A stretch of 64,000 nt of DNA from Virgisporangium aurantiacum (GTDB lineage: Bacteria > Actinomycetota > Actinomycetes > Mycobacteriales > Micromonosporaceae): contig NZ_BOPG01000034.1 of assembly GCF_016863635.1 (NCBI RefSeq), forward strand, positions 124,001 through 188,000, in the 5' to 3' direction. The notes under the pieces are model-generated. The model had not been told where the DNA came from. It saw only the letters and a list, made by a program, of their open reading frames with translations, and ran no database searches. Positions 37,324 through 46,234 of this stretch are shown here, one piece after another; the first letter of the stretch is position 1; each line of letters opens with the position of its first letter. A program made the position numbers and the translations under genes.

Positions 37324-39306
37324 ATGAATCAGGCATCCCCCGCCTGGCAGCGCACCCGTCGACGGGCTCGCGCCGTCGTCGTGGCGCTCGTCATGCTGGC
37401 CACCGCCGCCCTGCTCACGGCGGCGCCGACCGCGTCGGCGCACCCCGTTCAGTCCTCGAAAGCCTTCGATCCCGACGAGGTGGGCTGGGGCGCCGTGCAC
37501 GGGCGCACGTTCGCCGACTTCCAGCAGGACTTCGCCGCCTACGACAAGGCCGGCTATCTCGTCGTCGACCTGGAGGCCGACACGTTCGGCGGCGACCTGC
37601 GCGTCGGCGCGGCGTTCCAGTACAACACCGACAAGCGCGGCTACCTGGTCAAGACCCGGATGACCGAGGCCGACTACGCGCAGTGGACCGAGTGGGCCGA
37701 CGTCCACGACTTCCGCATGGTCGACCTGGAGATCTACGTGCTCGACGGCGCGCGGCACTACGCCGCCGCGTGGGTGCAGAACGTCGAGGGCCTCGCCGGG
37801 GACGACCACCACGACCTCACCTACGCCCAGTTCGTCGACTACTACGAGGAGCAGAAGCGGCTCGGCCGCATGCCCGTCGACTTCGACGCCTACCAGACCG
37901 CGGCCGGCACCCGGTACGCGCTGATCTGGATCGACAACCCGGAGCACCTCGGCTGGCGCCTGCACGGCGACATCAGCGAGACCGAGTACGGCCAGCGGTT
38001 CGACGAGTACCGTGACGCCGGCCTCCGTCCGGTGGTCCTCGACTCGGTCAACGGCTCGTCGGCGGGCGGCGCGGGCCAGCGCTACGGCGGCATCTGGATC
38101 GAGAACCCGAACAAGCGGTACTGGATCTCGAACCGCGACCTGACCGGGCCGCAGTACGCGAACCGGTGGCACCGCAACGTCGACCTGGGCTACCGCCAGA
38201 TCTTCACCGGCCGCTACCAGACCGCGGCCGGGGTGCGGTACGCCGCGATCTGGCGGGCCAACACCGACCGGCCGGCGTGGCCGCTGCGCCCGGGCGTCGA
38301 CGCCAAGGTCGACGGGTTGATCGGGAGCACGCCCGGCATCAGCGTGTCGGTGGTGCGCAACGGCAAGGCCGTCTACCAGCGGGGGTTCGGCCACGCCGAC
38401 GTCGCGAACGGCGTCTGGATGGACTCCGACCACGTGCTGCGCACGGCGTCGGTGGCCAAGGCGGTCGCCGGGATCCTCACGCTGCGGCTGGAGGAGCAGG
38501 GTCTGCTCAAGCGGACGGACACGGTGGCTGGCGACATGCCCGGCCTGCCCGCCCAGCACGGCGGCACCACGTACGAGCAGTTGGTGAGCAACCGCGGGTG
38601 CGTGCGGCACTACGCGAACGCGGGCACCGATCCGGCCGCCGCCGCGGCCGACGCCACCATGTCGACCACCGACTACGCCACCGCCGGCGCCGCCGCGCCG
38701 ATGTTCTGGGCCGACCCGCTCGTGCCGGGCTGCACGGTCGGCATGAACGACGCGTACAGCACGCACGGGTACACCCTCGCCGCCGCGGGCATGGAGGCGG
38801 CAAGCGGCGGCACGCCCGTCTCGCTGCTGTTGCGCCAGCGGCTCTGCGACCCGCTCGGCCTCACCACGCTGCGGCAGGAGGAACCCGGTGACGCGTCGGT
38901 GCGCCGGTCGAAGATCTACGACGGCGCGGCGCCGGTCGAGGTGCCGCGCGACGAGATCTCCTGGAAGACGCTCGGCGGCGGCCTGGAGACCACCCCGAAG
39001 GACCTGACCCGGCTCGGGTCGCAGCTGCTGGCGGGCGCGGTGCTCTCGCCGGCGAACGTGACGTACCTGTGGACGGGGACCGGCTGGGGCTACGCATACG
39101 GCTTCGGCATCGGTACCGAAAGTGGACACCGACGGGTGGCGAAGAACGGCTCCCAGCGTGGCGCCGACTCCTTCCTGCTGATCTACCCCGACGATGGAAT
39201 CGTGATCGCGGTGATGGCCAACCGGAGAGCCCAGGGCGGCGGGACGGCACCGGCCGAGGCGATCGCGAACGAGATCGGGAAGCAGATGCTCGCGCAGCTT
39301 CCCTAG
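37324..39306 (+). CDS. secreted serine hydrolase with tandem N-terminal repeats (class C beta-lactamase fold)
   Basis: 660 residues. An Arg-rich, Ala-rich signal peptide ends near ASA-HP. Residues ~45-335 hold about five repeats with the pattern Y-x-A-x-W-x-x-N (YAAAWVQNVEG, YALIWIDNPEH, YGGIWIENPNK, YAAIWRANTDR), as in the bacterial tandem repeat domain found with polyglycine-hydrolase-type proteins. The S12 serine hydrolase domain follows: nucleophile motif SVAK (Ser376, Lys379), a Tyr motif YSTHGY where YxN is usual, and a KNGS strand in place of KTG. Exported; substrate unknown. ATG behind GGGAGAG. Confidence 0.88.
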   Translation: MNQASPAWQRTRRRARAVVVALVMLATAALLTAAPTASAHPVQSSKAFDPDEVGWGAVHGRTFADFQQDFAAYDKAGYLVVDLEADTFGGDLRVGAAFQYNTDKRGYLVKTRMTEADYAQWTEWADVHDFRMVDLEIYVLDGARHYAAAWVQNVEGLAGDDHHDLTYAQFVDYYEEQKRLGRMPVDFDAYQTAAGTRYALIWIDNPEHLGWRLHGDISETEYGQRFDEYRDAGLRPVVLDSVNGSSAGGAGQRYGGIWIENPNKRYWISNRDLTGPQYANRWHRNVDLGYRQIFTGRYQTAAGVRYAAIWRANTDRPAWPLRPGVDAKVDGLIGSTPGISVSVVRNGKAVYQRGFGHADVANGVWMDSDHVLRTASVAKAVAGILTLRLEEQGLLKRTDTVAGDMPGLPAQHGGTTYEQLVSNRGCVRHYANAGTDPAAAAADATMSTTDYATAGAAAPMFWADPLVPGCTVGMNDAYSTHGYTLAAAGMEAASGGTPVSLLLRQRLCDPLGLTTLRQEEPGDASVRRSKIYDGAAPVEVPRDEISWKTLGGGLETTPKDLTRLGSQLLAGAVLSPANVTYLWTGTGWGYAYGFGIGTESGHRRVAKNGSQRGADSFLLIYPDDGIVIAVMANRRAQGGGTAPAEAIANEIGKQMLAQLP

Positions 39307-39372
39307 CGGATCGCGCGTCGGTGCTGTCGGCTAAGCGGCAGACCACCGACGGTCACGGGGGAAGGACCTACT

Positions 39373-40842
39373 GTGCCGCCGATGGAGGACCGTGCGCTCG
39401 TCGCGGCGCTCGTCGCGGGTGACCCCCGCGGACTCGACGGCGCCTACCGCCGCTACGCCGCCCGCCTCTACGCCTACAGCCGCACCCTGCTGCACGACGG
39501 CGAGGCGGCCGCCGACGTCGTCCAGGACACGTTCGTGATCGCGGCCCGGCAGGCCGGCCAGCTCCGCGACGCCGACCGGCTGGCGGCCTGGCTGTACGCG
39601 ATCGCCCGCAACGAGTGCCGCCGGCACGCGCGGGCCAGCGCCCGCCACGTCCCCCTGGAAGCCGCCGGCGATCCGGTCGCCGAACCGCTCGACCCCGCCG
39701 CCGCGCTGCAGGCCCACCAGGTCCGCGAGCTGGTGCACGCCGCGGCCGCCGGCCTGGGCGACGGCGACCGCGAGGTGATCGAGCTGGCCCTGCGGCACGG
39801 CCTGGCCGCCGGCGACATGGCCGACGTGCTCGGGATGCCGACCAACCACGTCCACGCCCGGCTGTCGCGGGCCCGGACGGCCCTGGAGCGCGCCATCGGC
39901 GTCCTCCTGGTGGCGCGGGCCGGCGGCCGCGACTGCCCGACCCTGGCCGCCCTGCTGGTCGACTGGGACGGCCGCCTGAACCCCCTGCTCCGCAAGCGCA
40001 TCGGCCGCCACCTGGACGGCTGCGCCACCTGCTCGGACCGCCGCAGCCGCCTGGCCAGCCCGGCCGCGCTGCTGGCCGCCTACGTGGCCGGCCCGTTCGC
40101 GGTGGCCGCGGGCGTCCTCGCCGAACCCGACGCGCTCCGCCCGGTCGGCCACCCGGTCCCCGTGGACGCGCAGACCGGCTTCCCGAAGCAGACCGCGTCC
40201 CTGCGCGTCCCCACTCCCCGCCGGCGGGTGCTGGCCGCCGCCCTGCTGGTCCTGCTCGCCCTGGGCGCGGCCACCGTGTTCGTGCTGTCGACGGGCTCTG
40301 CGCCCGCCCCGCTGGCCGACCGCTCCGGCGAGACCCCGCCGGCCGCTCCCCCGGCCACCGACTCCCCCACCCCCGGTGGCACCCTTTCCGACGAGCATGG
40401 TTCCGCCAGCCCGGCCGGGCCCGGCGACTCGGCGCAGCCGGGCGGTGCGGGTGGTTCCGGTGACCCGGGTGACCCGCCTCCGTCGCGTGATCCGGGCGGG
40501 CCGGGCATCCTCGGCACGCCGCCACCCTCCCGCGAACCGGCACCCTTCGTCCTGCGGGTGACCCGGGCGGACCCCACCTGCGGCGCCGACGGCGCCACCT
40601 GGACCGTCACCGTGTCGGCCACCGGCACCCGGCCGATCCGCTCGGCCACGCTGGTCGTCCGGGCCGCGCCGGGTGCGGCACCGCAGCGGGTCACACTCCG
40701 GGTGGACGGGTCCACGCTGTCGGGGTCAACCCCGCCGGGGCGGGGGCCCTCCGCCGAGTGGTGGATCGAGGCCACCGCCACCGATGCGGCAACCGCCACG
40801 ACCCCCGCCCGCTCGACGCCCACCCCATGCGGCCGCCGCTGA
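39373..40842 (+). CDS. ECF sigma factor fused to zinc-finger, membrane and C-terminal domains
   Basis: 489 residues. Sigma-2 is evident (~20-85: YRRYAARLYAYSRTLL, VVQDTFVIAAR, LYAIARNECRR). A short sigma-4-like region follows (~120-175, DREVIELALRHGL ... RLSRARTALERA). Next comes a putative zinc-binding HLDGCATC (His213, Cys217, Cys220) like that of anti-sigma factors, a membrane helix (~285-305), a Pro/Gly-rich linker and a C-terminal beta-rich domain. Sigma and anti-sigma-like parts on one membrane chain would need release or act in place. GTG start behind GGAAGGA. Regulation unknown. Confidence 0.85.
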   Translation: MPPMEDRALVAALVAGDPRGLDGAYRRYAARLYAYSRTLLHDGEAAADVVQDTFVIAARQAGQLRDADRLAAWLYAIARNECRRHARASARHVPLEAAGDPVAEPLDPAAALQAHQVRELVHAAAAGLGDGDREVIELALRHGLAAGDMADVLGMPTNHVHARLSRARTALERAIGVLLVARAGGRDCPTLAALLVDWDGRLNPLLRKRIGRHLDGCATCSDRRSRLASPAALLAAYVAGPFAVAAGVLAEPDALRPVGHPVPVDAQTGFPKQTASLRVPTPRRRVLAAALLVLLALGAATVFVLSTGSAPAPLADRSGETPPAAPPATDSPTPGGTLSDEHGSASPAGPGDSAQPGGAGGSGDPGDPPPSRDPGGPGILGTPPPSREPAPFVLRVTRADPTCGADGATWTVTVSATGTRPIRSATLVVRAAPGAAPQRVTLRVDGSTLSGSTPPGRGPSAEWWIEATATDAATATTPARSTPTPCGRR

Positions 40843-40887
40843 CCCACCCAGGCGCACGTGAGGAATGCGCAAGGCGGCTGCTTTCAC

Positions 40888-40900
40888 GATCTTGGAATCC
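40888..40900 (+). repeat. degenerate half of the 54-bp palindromic element
   Basis: GATCTTGGAATCC differs by one base from the left arm of the full element 50 bp downstream. The 15.5-kb locus has the same arrangement of a half copy before a full copy. Confidence 0.5.
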
Positions 40901-40942
40901 CGTTGCTGTCATGGCGACAACCACATTCCTTCGTGAGCCCGA

Positions 40943-40996
40943 TTTGCGGATCTTGGACTCCTGTAGGGGTTATGGCACCTCTTGTAGTCCAAGATC
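40943..40996 (+). repeat. 54-bp palindromic element, copy 2
   Basis: Same length and ends as 15590-15643: TTTGCGGATCTTGGACTCC, variable centre, GGCACCTCTTGTAG, TCCAAGATC. Arms at 40949-40959 and 40986-40996, loop 26 nt. Outside the variable 12 bases only two positions differ between the copies. Confidence 0.75.
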
Positions 40997-41112
40997 CGGA
41001 GCGGGGAAGTCCGTCCACGTCATGGCACACACGAATCTCCCCGTTCATTGAATCCGACCAAAGCGGGCACGCACACGCACCACCTGAACAATTACGGTCT
41101 CGGAAGCGGTGA

Positions 41113-42663
41113 TCATGGCGACCAGCTCGTCGGGGTCACGCCGCGGGCCTTGAGGACGTGCTTCTCGACCTTCTCGGTCGGGGTCTTCGGGAGCGATCCG
41201 ACCACGTCAACGTGGGTCGGGAGCATGTGCCTCGCCATCCGCGACGCGCACCAGGACACCAGGGCCGCCGGGTCGATCGTCCGGCCGGGGCGGGGTACCA
41301 CGGCCACCATCACGTCCTCCTCGGTGAGGTCGCTGGGGACGCCGTAGGCGGCCGCTTCGAGGACGTCGGGGTGGGCGGCCACCACCTCCTCGACCTCGAA
41401 GGCCGAGATGTTCTCGCCGCGACGGCGGATCGAGTCGCTGAGGCGGCCCACGAAGTAGACGTAGCCGTCGGCGTCCTGCCGCGCCAGGTCGCCGGTGTGG
41501 AACCACAGGTTGCGCCGGGCGGCCAGGGATTCCGCCGGCATGCCGAGGTAGCCGTCGTTGATGAGGCCGGGCTCGTTCGGGCGTACCACGATCTCGCCCA
41601 CCGCACCGACCGGAACGGGCACATCGGCGGCGTCGACGAGCCGCACGTCGTACGCGGGGATCGGGCGGCCGCAGGCGCCGGGGCGGCGCGGGAGCGACGG
41701 GTCGGAGTAGATCGGCACGCCGACGTCGGTGGAGCCGTACGCCTCCACCAGTTTCACCCCGAACCGCTCCTCGAACGACGACGCGAACTCCGGCATCGGC
41801 ACGCCCCAGCCGAGGCGGACGGAGTGCGCGCGATCGTCCACCTGGGACTGTCGCTTGTGGAGGATCGTCAGCGTCGCACCCATGAAGTCGAACACGGTGG
41901 CGCCCATCGCCCGCACCTCGGGCCAGAAACCGGACGCGCTGAACCGTTCGCCGATCGCCGCGGTGGCGCCGAGCACGAGGGCCGGCATCACCGTCATCAC
42001 GGTCGCGTCGAGGTGGAACAACGGGAACGGGCAGTAGAGGACGTCGTCGGCCCGCAGCCCGAAGTTCTCCACCATCAACTCGGCCTGCCGCACCGCGAAC
42101 CGGTGTGACAGCAGGCATCCCTTCGAGCGGCCGGTGGTGCCGGAGGTGAACAGCACCAGCGCCGGGTCGGCCGCACCGTGCGCCGGCGGCGGCGGATCGC
42201 CGGGCGCTTCGAGCACGGAATACGGCAGCACCGTCCACTGTGGAAAGAGCCGCGAAACCCCCTCGTGGTCGCCGCGCACCACAAGGGTCCGGGCCGCGGT
42301 CAGTTCATTGTGGACGGACGTGAGCGCACCGACCAACGAATCGTCCACGACGAGCACGGCCGCACCGGTGAGATTGAGGACGTGCGCCAGCGCCGGCCCG
42401 CGGAACGCCGTGTTCACCGGTGCCGCCACCGCGCCGAGGCGGTTGGCGCCGAACCAGGTGACCACCGCCTCCGGACAGTTCGGGAGCAGCACCGCCACCA
42501 GGTCACCCGCGCCCACCCCCAGACCGGAGAATGCGGCCGCGGCGCGCGCGCTCAACGCGTCACATTGTTTGTAAGTGAGCTCGCGCCTGGAGAAACGGAG
42601 AAAGGCCGCGGAACCCTTTTCCTGAGCGCGCTGCGAAAGCAGCGCGTCGACCGTGGGTGTCAC
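41113..42663 (-). CDS. acyl-CoA synthetase (AMP-binding, long/medium-chain type)
   Basis: 516-residue ANL-superfamily ligase that activates a carboxylic acid to its CoA thioester via an adenylate. Motifs: LFTSGTTGRSKGCLLSH (P-loop), AYGSTDVG, HTGDLARQDADGYVYFVGR, RGENISAFEVEE and the catalytic Lys in PKTPTEKVEKH. The exact acid is unknown. The GTG at 42663 overlaps the enoyl-CoA hydratase stop as GTGA; the longer frame is a shadow. Last gene of the thrS-HIT-hydratase-ligase run. Confidence 0.93.
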   Translation of the reverse strand: MTPTVDALLSQRAQEKGSAAFLRFSRRELTYKQCDALSARAAAAFSGLGVGAGDLVAVLLPNCPEAVVTWFGANRLGAVAAPVNTAFRGPALAHVLNLTGAAVLVVDDSLVGALTSVHNELTAARTLVVRGDHEGVSRLFPQWTVLPYSVLEAPGDPPPPAHGAADPALVLFTSGTTGRSKGCLLSHRFAVRQAELMVENFGLRADDVLYCPFPLFHLDATVMTVMPALVLGATAAIGERFSASGFWPEVRAMGATVFDFMGATLTILHKRQSQVDDRAHSVRLGWGVPMPEFASSFEERFGVKLVEAYGSTDVGVPIYSDPSLPRRPGACGRPIPAYDVRLVDAADVPVPVGAVGEIVVRPNEPGLINDGYLGMPAESLAARRNLWFHTGDLARQDADGYVYFVGRLSDSIRRRGENISAFEVEEVVAAHPDVLEAAAYGVPSDLTEEDVMVAVVPRPGRTIDPAALVSWCASRMARHMLPTHVDVVGSLPKTPTEKVEKHVLKARGVTPTSWSP

Positions 42664-43433
42664 AGCCCGGACGGACGCCGGTGGCGCTTGCGCTCGGCGA
42701 AGTTGCGGAGCCGCTGCTGGAGTTCCTCGTTGCCGAAGCCTTCGAGGACGGCGGCGGCCTCCGCGTCGAGCGTCTCCTGCCACGGACGCGGGTCGGCGTT
42801 CAGCAGTTCCTTGGTGAGCCGCACCGCCTCCTTCGCGTAGCGGGCCGCCTGATGCGCCATCGCGACGGCCTTCGACTCCAGGTCGTAGACCGGCACGACG
42901 CGCGTGACGAGGCCGACCCGCAACGCCGACGCGGCGTCGAGGACGGTGCCGAACAGCAGCAGTTCGCGGGTCCAGCCCTCGCCGATGAGTTGGCGCAGCA
43001 GCACCGACGAACCGTTCGACAGCGTGAGGCTCCACTCGACCTCGGGGCAGGCGAACCGCGCGTTGTCGGCGGCGATGCGGGCGTCGCAGTTGACCGCGAT
43101 CTCCAGCCCGCCACCGTAGGCGTAGCCGCCGACGGCGGCGATCACCGGCTGCGGCGCGAACCGTAGCGCCGTCGCCAGTTCCTGGAACTGGGCGGCCTGT
43201 GCCCGCATCTGCTCCGGCTCGAGGCCGGCGGCGGCGACGAGGTCCTCGCCGGTGTTGAACGCCTTCGGGCCGCCGGTGAGGACGATCGCCCGTACGTCCG
43301 GGTCCTCCGTGGTCTCCTTCACCGTCCCGAGGAGGAGATCGAGCATCGCCGGGTCGAGGGCGTTGTGAACCTCGGGGCGGTTCATGCGGACGACCGCCAC
43401 CGGCCCGTCGCGGGTGACCTCGACCGTGCTCAT
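42660..43433 (-). CDS. enoyl-CoA hydratase/isomerase family protein
   Basis: 257-residue crotonase-fold enzyme. The oxyanion-hole segment AFNTGEDL and GYAYGGGLEIAVNCD are present, and both Glu positions used by true hydratases can be aligned (Glu in GGGLEIA and in CPEVEW). A hydratase is thus plausible, probably acting with the coupled acyl-CoA ligase. The ATG at 43433 overlaps the HIT stop as ATGA; an ATG two codons upstream is possible. Confidence 0.91.
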   Translation of the reverse strand: MSTVEVTRDGPVAVVRMNRPEVHNALDPAMLDLLLGTVKETTEDPDVRAIVLTGGPKAFNTGEDLVAAAGLEPEQMRAQAAQFQELATALRFAPQPVIAAVGGYAYGGGLEIAVNCDARIAADNARFACPEVEWSLTLSNGSSVLLRQLIGEGWTRELLLFGTVLDAASALRVGLVTRVVPVYDLESKAVAMAHQAARYAKEAVRLTKELLNADPRPWQETLDAEAAAVLEGFGNEELQQRLRNFAERKRHRRPSGL

Positions 43434-43945
43434 TTCCATGCCCCCGAGATGAGGTCGCGGGTGTCGTGCAGGAGCTGCGGCAGCACCTTGGTGCGGCCGA
43501 TGACGGGCATGAAGTTGGTGTCGCCGCCCCAGCGCGGCACGATGTGCTGGTGCAGGTGCGCCGCGATGCCGGCGCCGGCCACCGATCCCTGGTTCATTCC
43601 GAGATTGAACCCGTGCGGGGAGCTGACCGCACGCATTACCCGCATCGCGGACTGCGTGAACTCCGCGAGTTCGACGGTTTCGGCCGGGTCGAGGTCGGTG
43701 TAGTCGGCCACGTGTCGGTAGGGGCACACCATCAGGTGGCCCGGGTTGTACGGGTAGAGGTTGAGGACGGCGAAGACGGTCTCGCCCTTCCTCACGACGA
43801 GAGTCTGGTCCGGCTCCGCTTTCGGTGCGACGCAGAACGGGCAGCCCGACGGCTTGTCGTAGCCCTCGGCCGGTCGCTCCGCACCGGCGATGTAGATCAT
43901 CCGGTGCGGAGTCCAGAGGCGTTCGAGATCGTCGGGCGTACTCAT
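43430..43945 (-). CDS. HIT-domain nucleotide phosphorylase/hydrolase (Ap4A phosphorylase-like)
   Basis: 171-residue HIT protein with catalytic HLHQH (130-134) and a Cys pair (CPFC, 35-38) that may bind zinc. It corresponds in motifs and position (between thrS and pgsA in mycobacteria) to Rv2613c, described as a diadenosine tetraphosphate phosphorylase. Aminoacyl-tRNA synthetases make Ap4A, which fits its place right after thrS (10 bp). Confidence 0.93.
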   Translation of the reverse strand: MSTPDDLERLWTPHRMIYIAGAERPAEGYDKPSGCPFCVAPKAEPDQTLVVRKGETVFAVLNLYPYNPGHLMVCPYRHVADYTDLDPAETVELAEFTQSAMRVMRAVSSPHGFNLGMNQGSVAGAGIAAHLHQHIVPRWGGDTNFMPVIGRTKVLPQLLHDTRDLISGAWK

Positions 43946-43955
43946 GCCCGAGATC

Positions 43956-45956
43956 CTATTCCGCTGCTGACGGCCCCTGGTTGACCCGGCTTTCGACGAT
44001 TGTCGCGATGTGCTCGACGGCCTCGGCGAGCGGGACGTTGTTGCGCTGGGAGCCGTCGCGGTACCGGAACGACACGGTTCCGCCCTCGACGTCCTGATCG
44101 CCGGCCAGCACCATGAACGGGATCTTCTGCTGCTGCGCCGTGCGGATCTTCTTCTGCATGCGGTCGTCGGAGTGGTCGGTCTCCGCGCGGATGCCCTTTT
44201 GCTTGAGCCTTGCGACGAACTCGTCGAGGTACGGCGCGTGGTCGTCGCGGATCGGGATGCCGACCACCTGCACCGGCGCCAGCCACGCCGGGAACGCGCC
44301 GGCGTAGTGCTCGGTGAGCACGGCGAAGAAGCGCTCGATCGTCCCGAACAGGGCGCGGTGGATCATCACCGGGCGCTGGCGGGTGCCGTCGGCGGCCGCG
44401 TACTCCAGCTCGAACCGGGGCGGAAGCTGGAAGTCGACCTGGATGGTCGACATCTGCCAGGTGCGGCCGATGGCGTCCTTCGCCTGCACGGAGATCTTCG
44501 GGCCGTAGAAGGCCGCGCCGCCCGGGTCGGGCACCAGTTCGAGGCCGGACGCCTCGGCGACGCTCCGGAGCGTCTCGGTGGCTTCGTCCCAGTCGGCGGG
44601 GTCGCCGATGAACTTGGGCGAGTCGTCGCGGGTGGACAGTTCGAGGTAGAACTCGGTCAGTCCGTAGTCCTTGAGCAGCCCGAGCACGAAGTTCAGCAGG
44701 CTGGCCAGTTCGCCGGCCATCTGTTCGCGGGTGCAGTAGATGTGGGCGTCGTCCTGCGTCATGCCGCGCACGCGGGTGAGGCCGTGCACCACGCCCGACT
44801 TCTCGTACCGGTACACCGAGCCGAACTCGAACAACCGCAACGGGAGCTCGCGGTAGGAGCGCCCGCGGGAGCGGTAGATCAGATTGTGGAACGGGCAGTT
44901 CATCGGCTTCGGGTAGTACTGGGCGCCCTCCATCTCCATGGGCGGGTACATGCCGTCCTTGTACCACTGCAGGTGCCCGGAGATCTCGAACAGTGTGCCC
45001 TTGGAGATGTGCGGCGTGTTGACGAAGGAGTAGCCCTCCTCCTCGTGCCGGCGCCGCGAGTAGTTCTCCATCTCGCGCCGGATGATGCCGCCCTTCGGGT
45101 GGAACAGCGGCAGGCCCGAGCCGACCTCCTCGGGGAAGCTGAACAGGTCGAGGTCGGCGCCGAGCTTGCGGTGGTCGCGCTTGGCCGCCTCCTCCAGCAT
45201 CCGCAGGTGGTCCTTGAGCGCGTCGCGCGTCGGCCAGGCGGTGCCGTAGATCCGTTGCAGCTGCGGGTTCTTCTCGCTGCCGCGCCAGTAGGCGGCTGCG
45301 GTTCTCATCAGCTTGAACGCGGGGATGAGTCTCGTGGTCGGCAGGTGCGGGCCGCGGCACAGGTCGGACCAGCAGGTCTTGCCGGAGTCGGCGTCGAGGT
45401 TGTCGTAGATCGTGAGGTCTCCGGCTCCGACCTCGGCCATTTCCTGATCGACGTCGCCCTTGATGTCGACGAGTTCGAGCTTGTACGGCTCGTCCTTCAG
45501 CTCCTGCTTGGCCTCGTCGAGGCTGGCGAACCTTCTTCTCCGGAACCGCTGGCCGGCCTTGACGATCTCCTGCATCCGCTTCTCGAGCTTCGACAGGTCG
45601 TCGGGCTGGAAGGGGCGTTCCACGTCGAAGTCGTAGTAGAAGCCGTGCTCGATCGGCGGGCCGATGCCGAGCTTGGCCTCCGGGTAGATGTCCTGCACGG
45701 CCTGGGCGAGCACGTGCGCGGTGGAGTGGCGGAGCACGGTCAGCCCGTCGGGGCTCGACATCGGCACCGGCTCGACCTCGGTGTCCGTCTCCGGCGCCCA
45801 GTCGAGGTCGCGGAGCTTCCCCTCGGCGTCGCGCACCACGACGATCGCGTTCGGGCCGTTGACCTGGAGCCCGGCCTCGGCCACGGCCGTGGCGGCCGTC
45901 GTACCCGCGGGCAGGGCGAGACGGTCGGGCGGGGCGGCGGCACGTGATGCGGACAC
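43956..45956 (-). CDS. thrS: threonyl-tRNA synthetase
   Basis: 666-residue class II synthetase: N-terminal TGS domain, editing domain with [11 protein letters not shown] and a DLCRGPHLP zinc-type motif, catalytic core with [20 protein letters not shown] and [14 protein letters not shown], and an anticodon domain starting near [14 protein letters not shown] start behind GGGAGAT. The leader has tandem repeats; no T-box elements (specifier loop, T-box sequence) were found. Confidence 0.97.
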   Translation of the reverse strand: MSASRAAAPPDRLALPAGTTAATAVAEAGLQVNGPNAIVVVRDAEGKLRDLDWAPETDTEVEPVPMSSPDGLTVLRHSTAHVLAQAVQDIYPEAKLGIGPPIEHGFYYDFDVERPFQPDDLSKLEKRMQEIVKAGQRFRRRRFASLDEAKQELKDEPYKLELVDIKGDVDQEMAEVGAGDLTIYDNLDADSGKTCWSDLCRGPHLPTTRLIPAFKLMRTAAAYWRGSEKNPQLQRIYGTAWPTRDALKDHLRMLEEAAKRDHRKLGADLDLFSFPEEVGSGLPLFHPKGGIIRREMENYSRRRHEEEGYSFVNTPHISKGTLFEISGHLQWYKDGMYPPMEMEGAQYYPKPMNCPFHNLIYRSRGRSYRELPLRLFEFGSVYRYEKSGVVHGLTRVRGMTQDDAHIYCTREQMAGELASLLNFVLGLLKDYGLTEFYLELSTRDDSPKFIGDPADWDEATETLRSVAEASGLELVPDPGGAAFYGPKISVQAKDAIGRTWQMSTIQVDFQLPPRFELEYAAADGTRQRPVMIHRALFGTIERFFAVLTEHYAGAFPAWLAPVQVVGIPIRDDHAPYLDEFVARLKQKGIRAETDHSDDRMQKKIRTAQQQKIPFMVLAGDQDVEGGTVSFRYRDGSQRNNVPLAEAVEHIATIVESRVNQGPSAAE

Positions 45957-45988
45957 GGTTGATCTCCCTTATGAGTCTTCTGTGCCCG

Positions 45989-45994
45989 ATCGTA
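45989..45994 (-). promoter_or_regulatory. candidate -10 box for thrS
   Basis: TACGAT on the minus strand, 33 nt before the thrS start, would give a short leader of ~25 nt containing the GGGAGAT site. Confidence 0.4.
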
Positions 45995-46040
45995 TCGGCC
46001 CGGCCGCCGGTGACCGGCGTGGCCCGCCCGCGCGCCCGCG

Positions 46041-46068
46041 CCGCGAGGCCCACGCCGCGAGGCCCACG
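46041..46068. repeat. 14-bp tandem duplication upstream of thrS
   Basis: Two perfect copies of CCGCGAGGCCCACG in tandem. Confidence 0.8.
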
Positions 46069-46097
46069 CCGGGGACGGCGTCGTCCGGCCCGCCTGG

Positions 46098-46131
46098 GGC
46101 TTGGTCCGGCCCGCGGCTTGGTCCGGCCCGC
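46098..46131. repeat. 17-bp tandem duplication upstream of thrS
   Basis: Two perfect copies of GGCTTGGTCCGGCCCGC in tandem, ~30 bp from the 14-bp pair. Both lie upstream of the candidate thrS -10. Confidence 0.8.
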
Positions 46132-46151
46132 CCGGCGCCGGGCCGCGCTCC

Positions 46152-46218
46152 CAAGATCACCTTTTGAGGAAGAAATCTGCAGTGAGACTTTAGGTTCTTT
46201 CCGCAAAAGGTGACCTTG
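46152..46218. repeat. palindrome with CAAGATC end between thrS and the chemoreceptor gene
   Basis: Arms CAAGATCACCTTTTG (46152-46166) and CAAAAGGTGACCTTG (46204-46218) pair at 14 of 15 positions. The stem continues with GGAAGAA/TTCTTTCC with one bulge. This region is strikingly A+T-richer than its surroundings. It sits just downstream of thrS promoter DNA and upstream (in minus sense after) the chemoreceptor start-free side, between two minus-strand genes, so it may terminate the chemoreceptor transcript's downstream read-through into thrS. The end sequence matches the other GATCTTG palindromes. Confidence 0.65.
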
Positions 46219-46234
46219 CAAGGGCCAACTCGGC

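Larger units (their letters stand above)
40843..41112. other. 270-bp convergent intergenic region with palindromic elements
   Basis: Between the sigma-fusion stop and the acyl-CoA ligase stop. No gene is seen. It holds a degenerate half element (40888-40900) and a full 54-bp palindromic element (40943-40996). The hairpin could act as a bidirectional terminator for the two converging genes. Confidence 0.55.

Noticed and set aside
45957-46234. T-box riboswitch for thrS
   Set aside because: No T-box consensus or specifier stem could be found and the likely -10 is only ~33 nt from the start codon.
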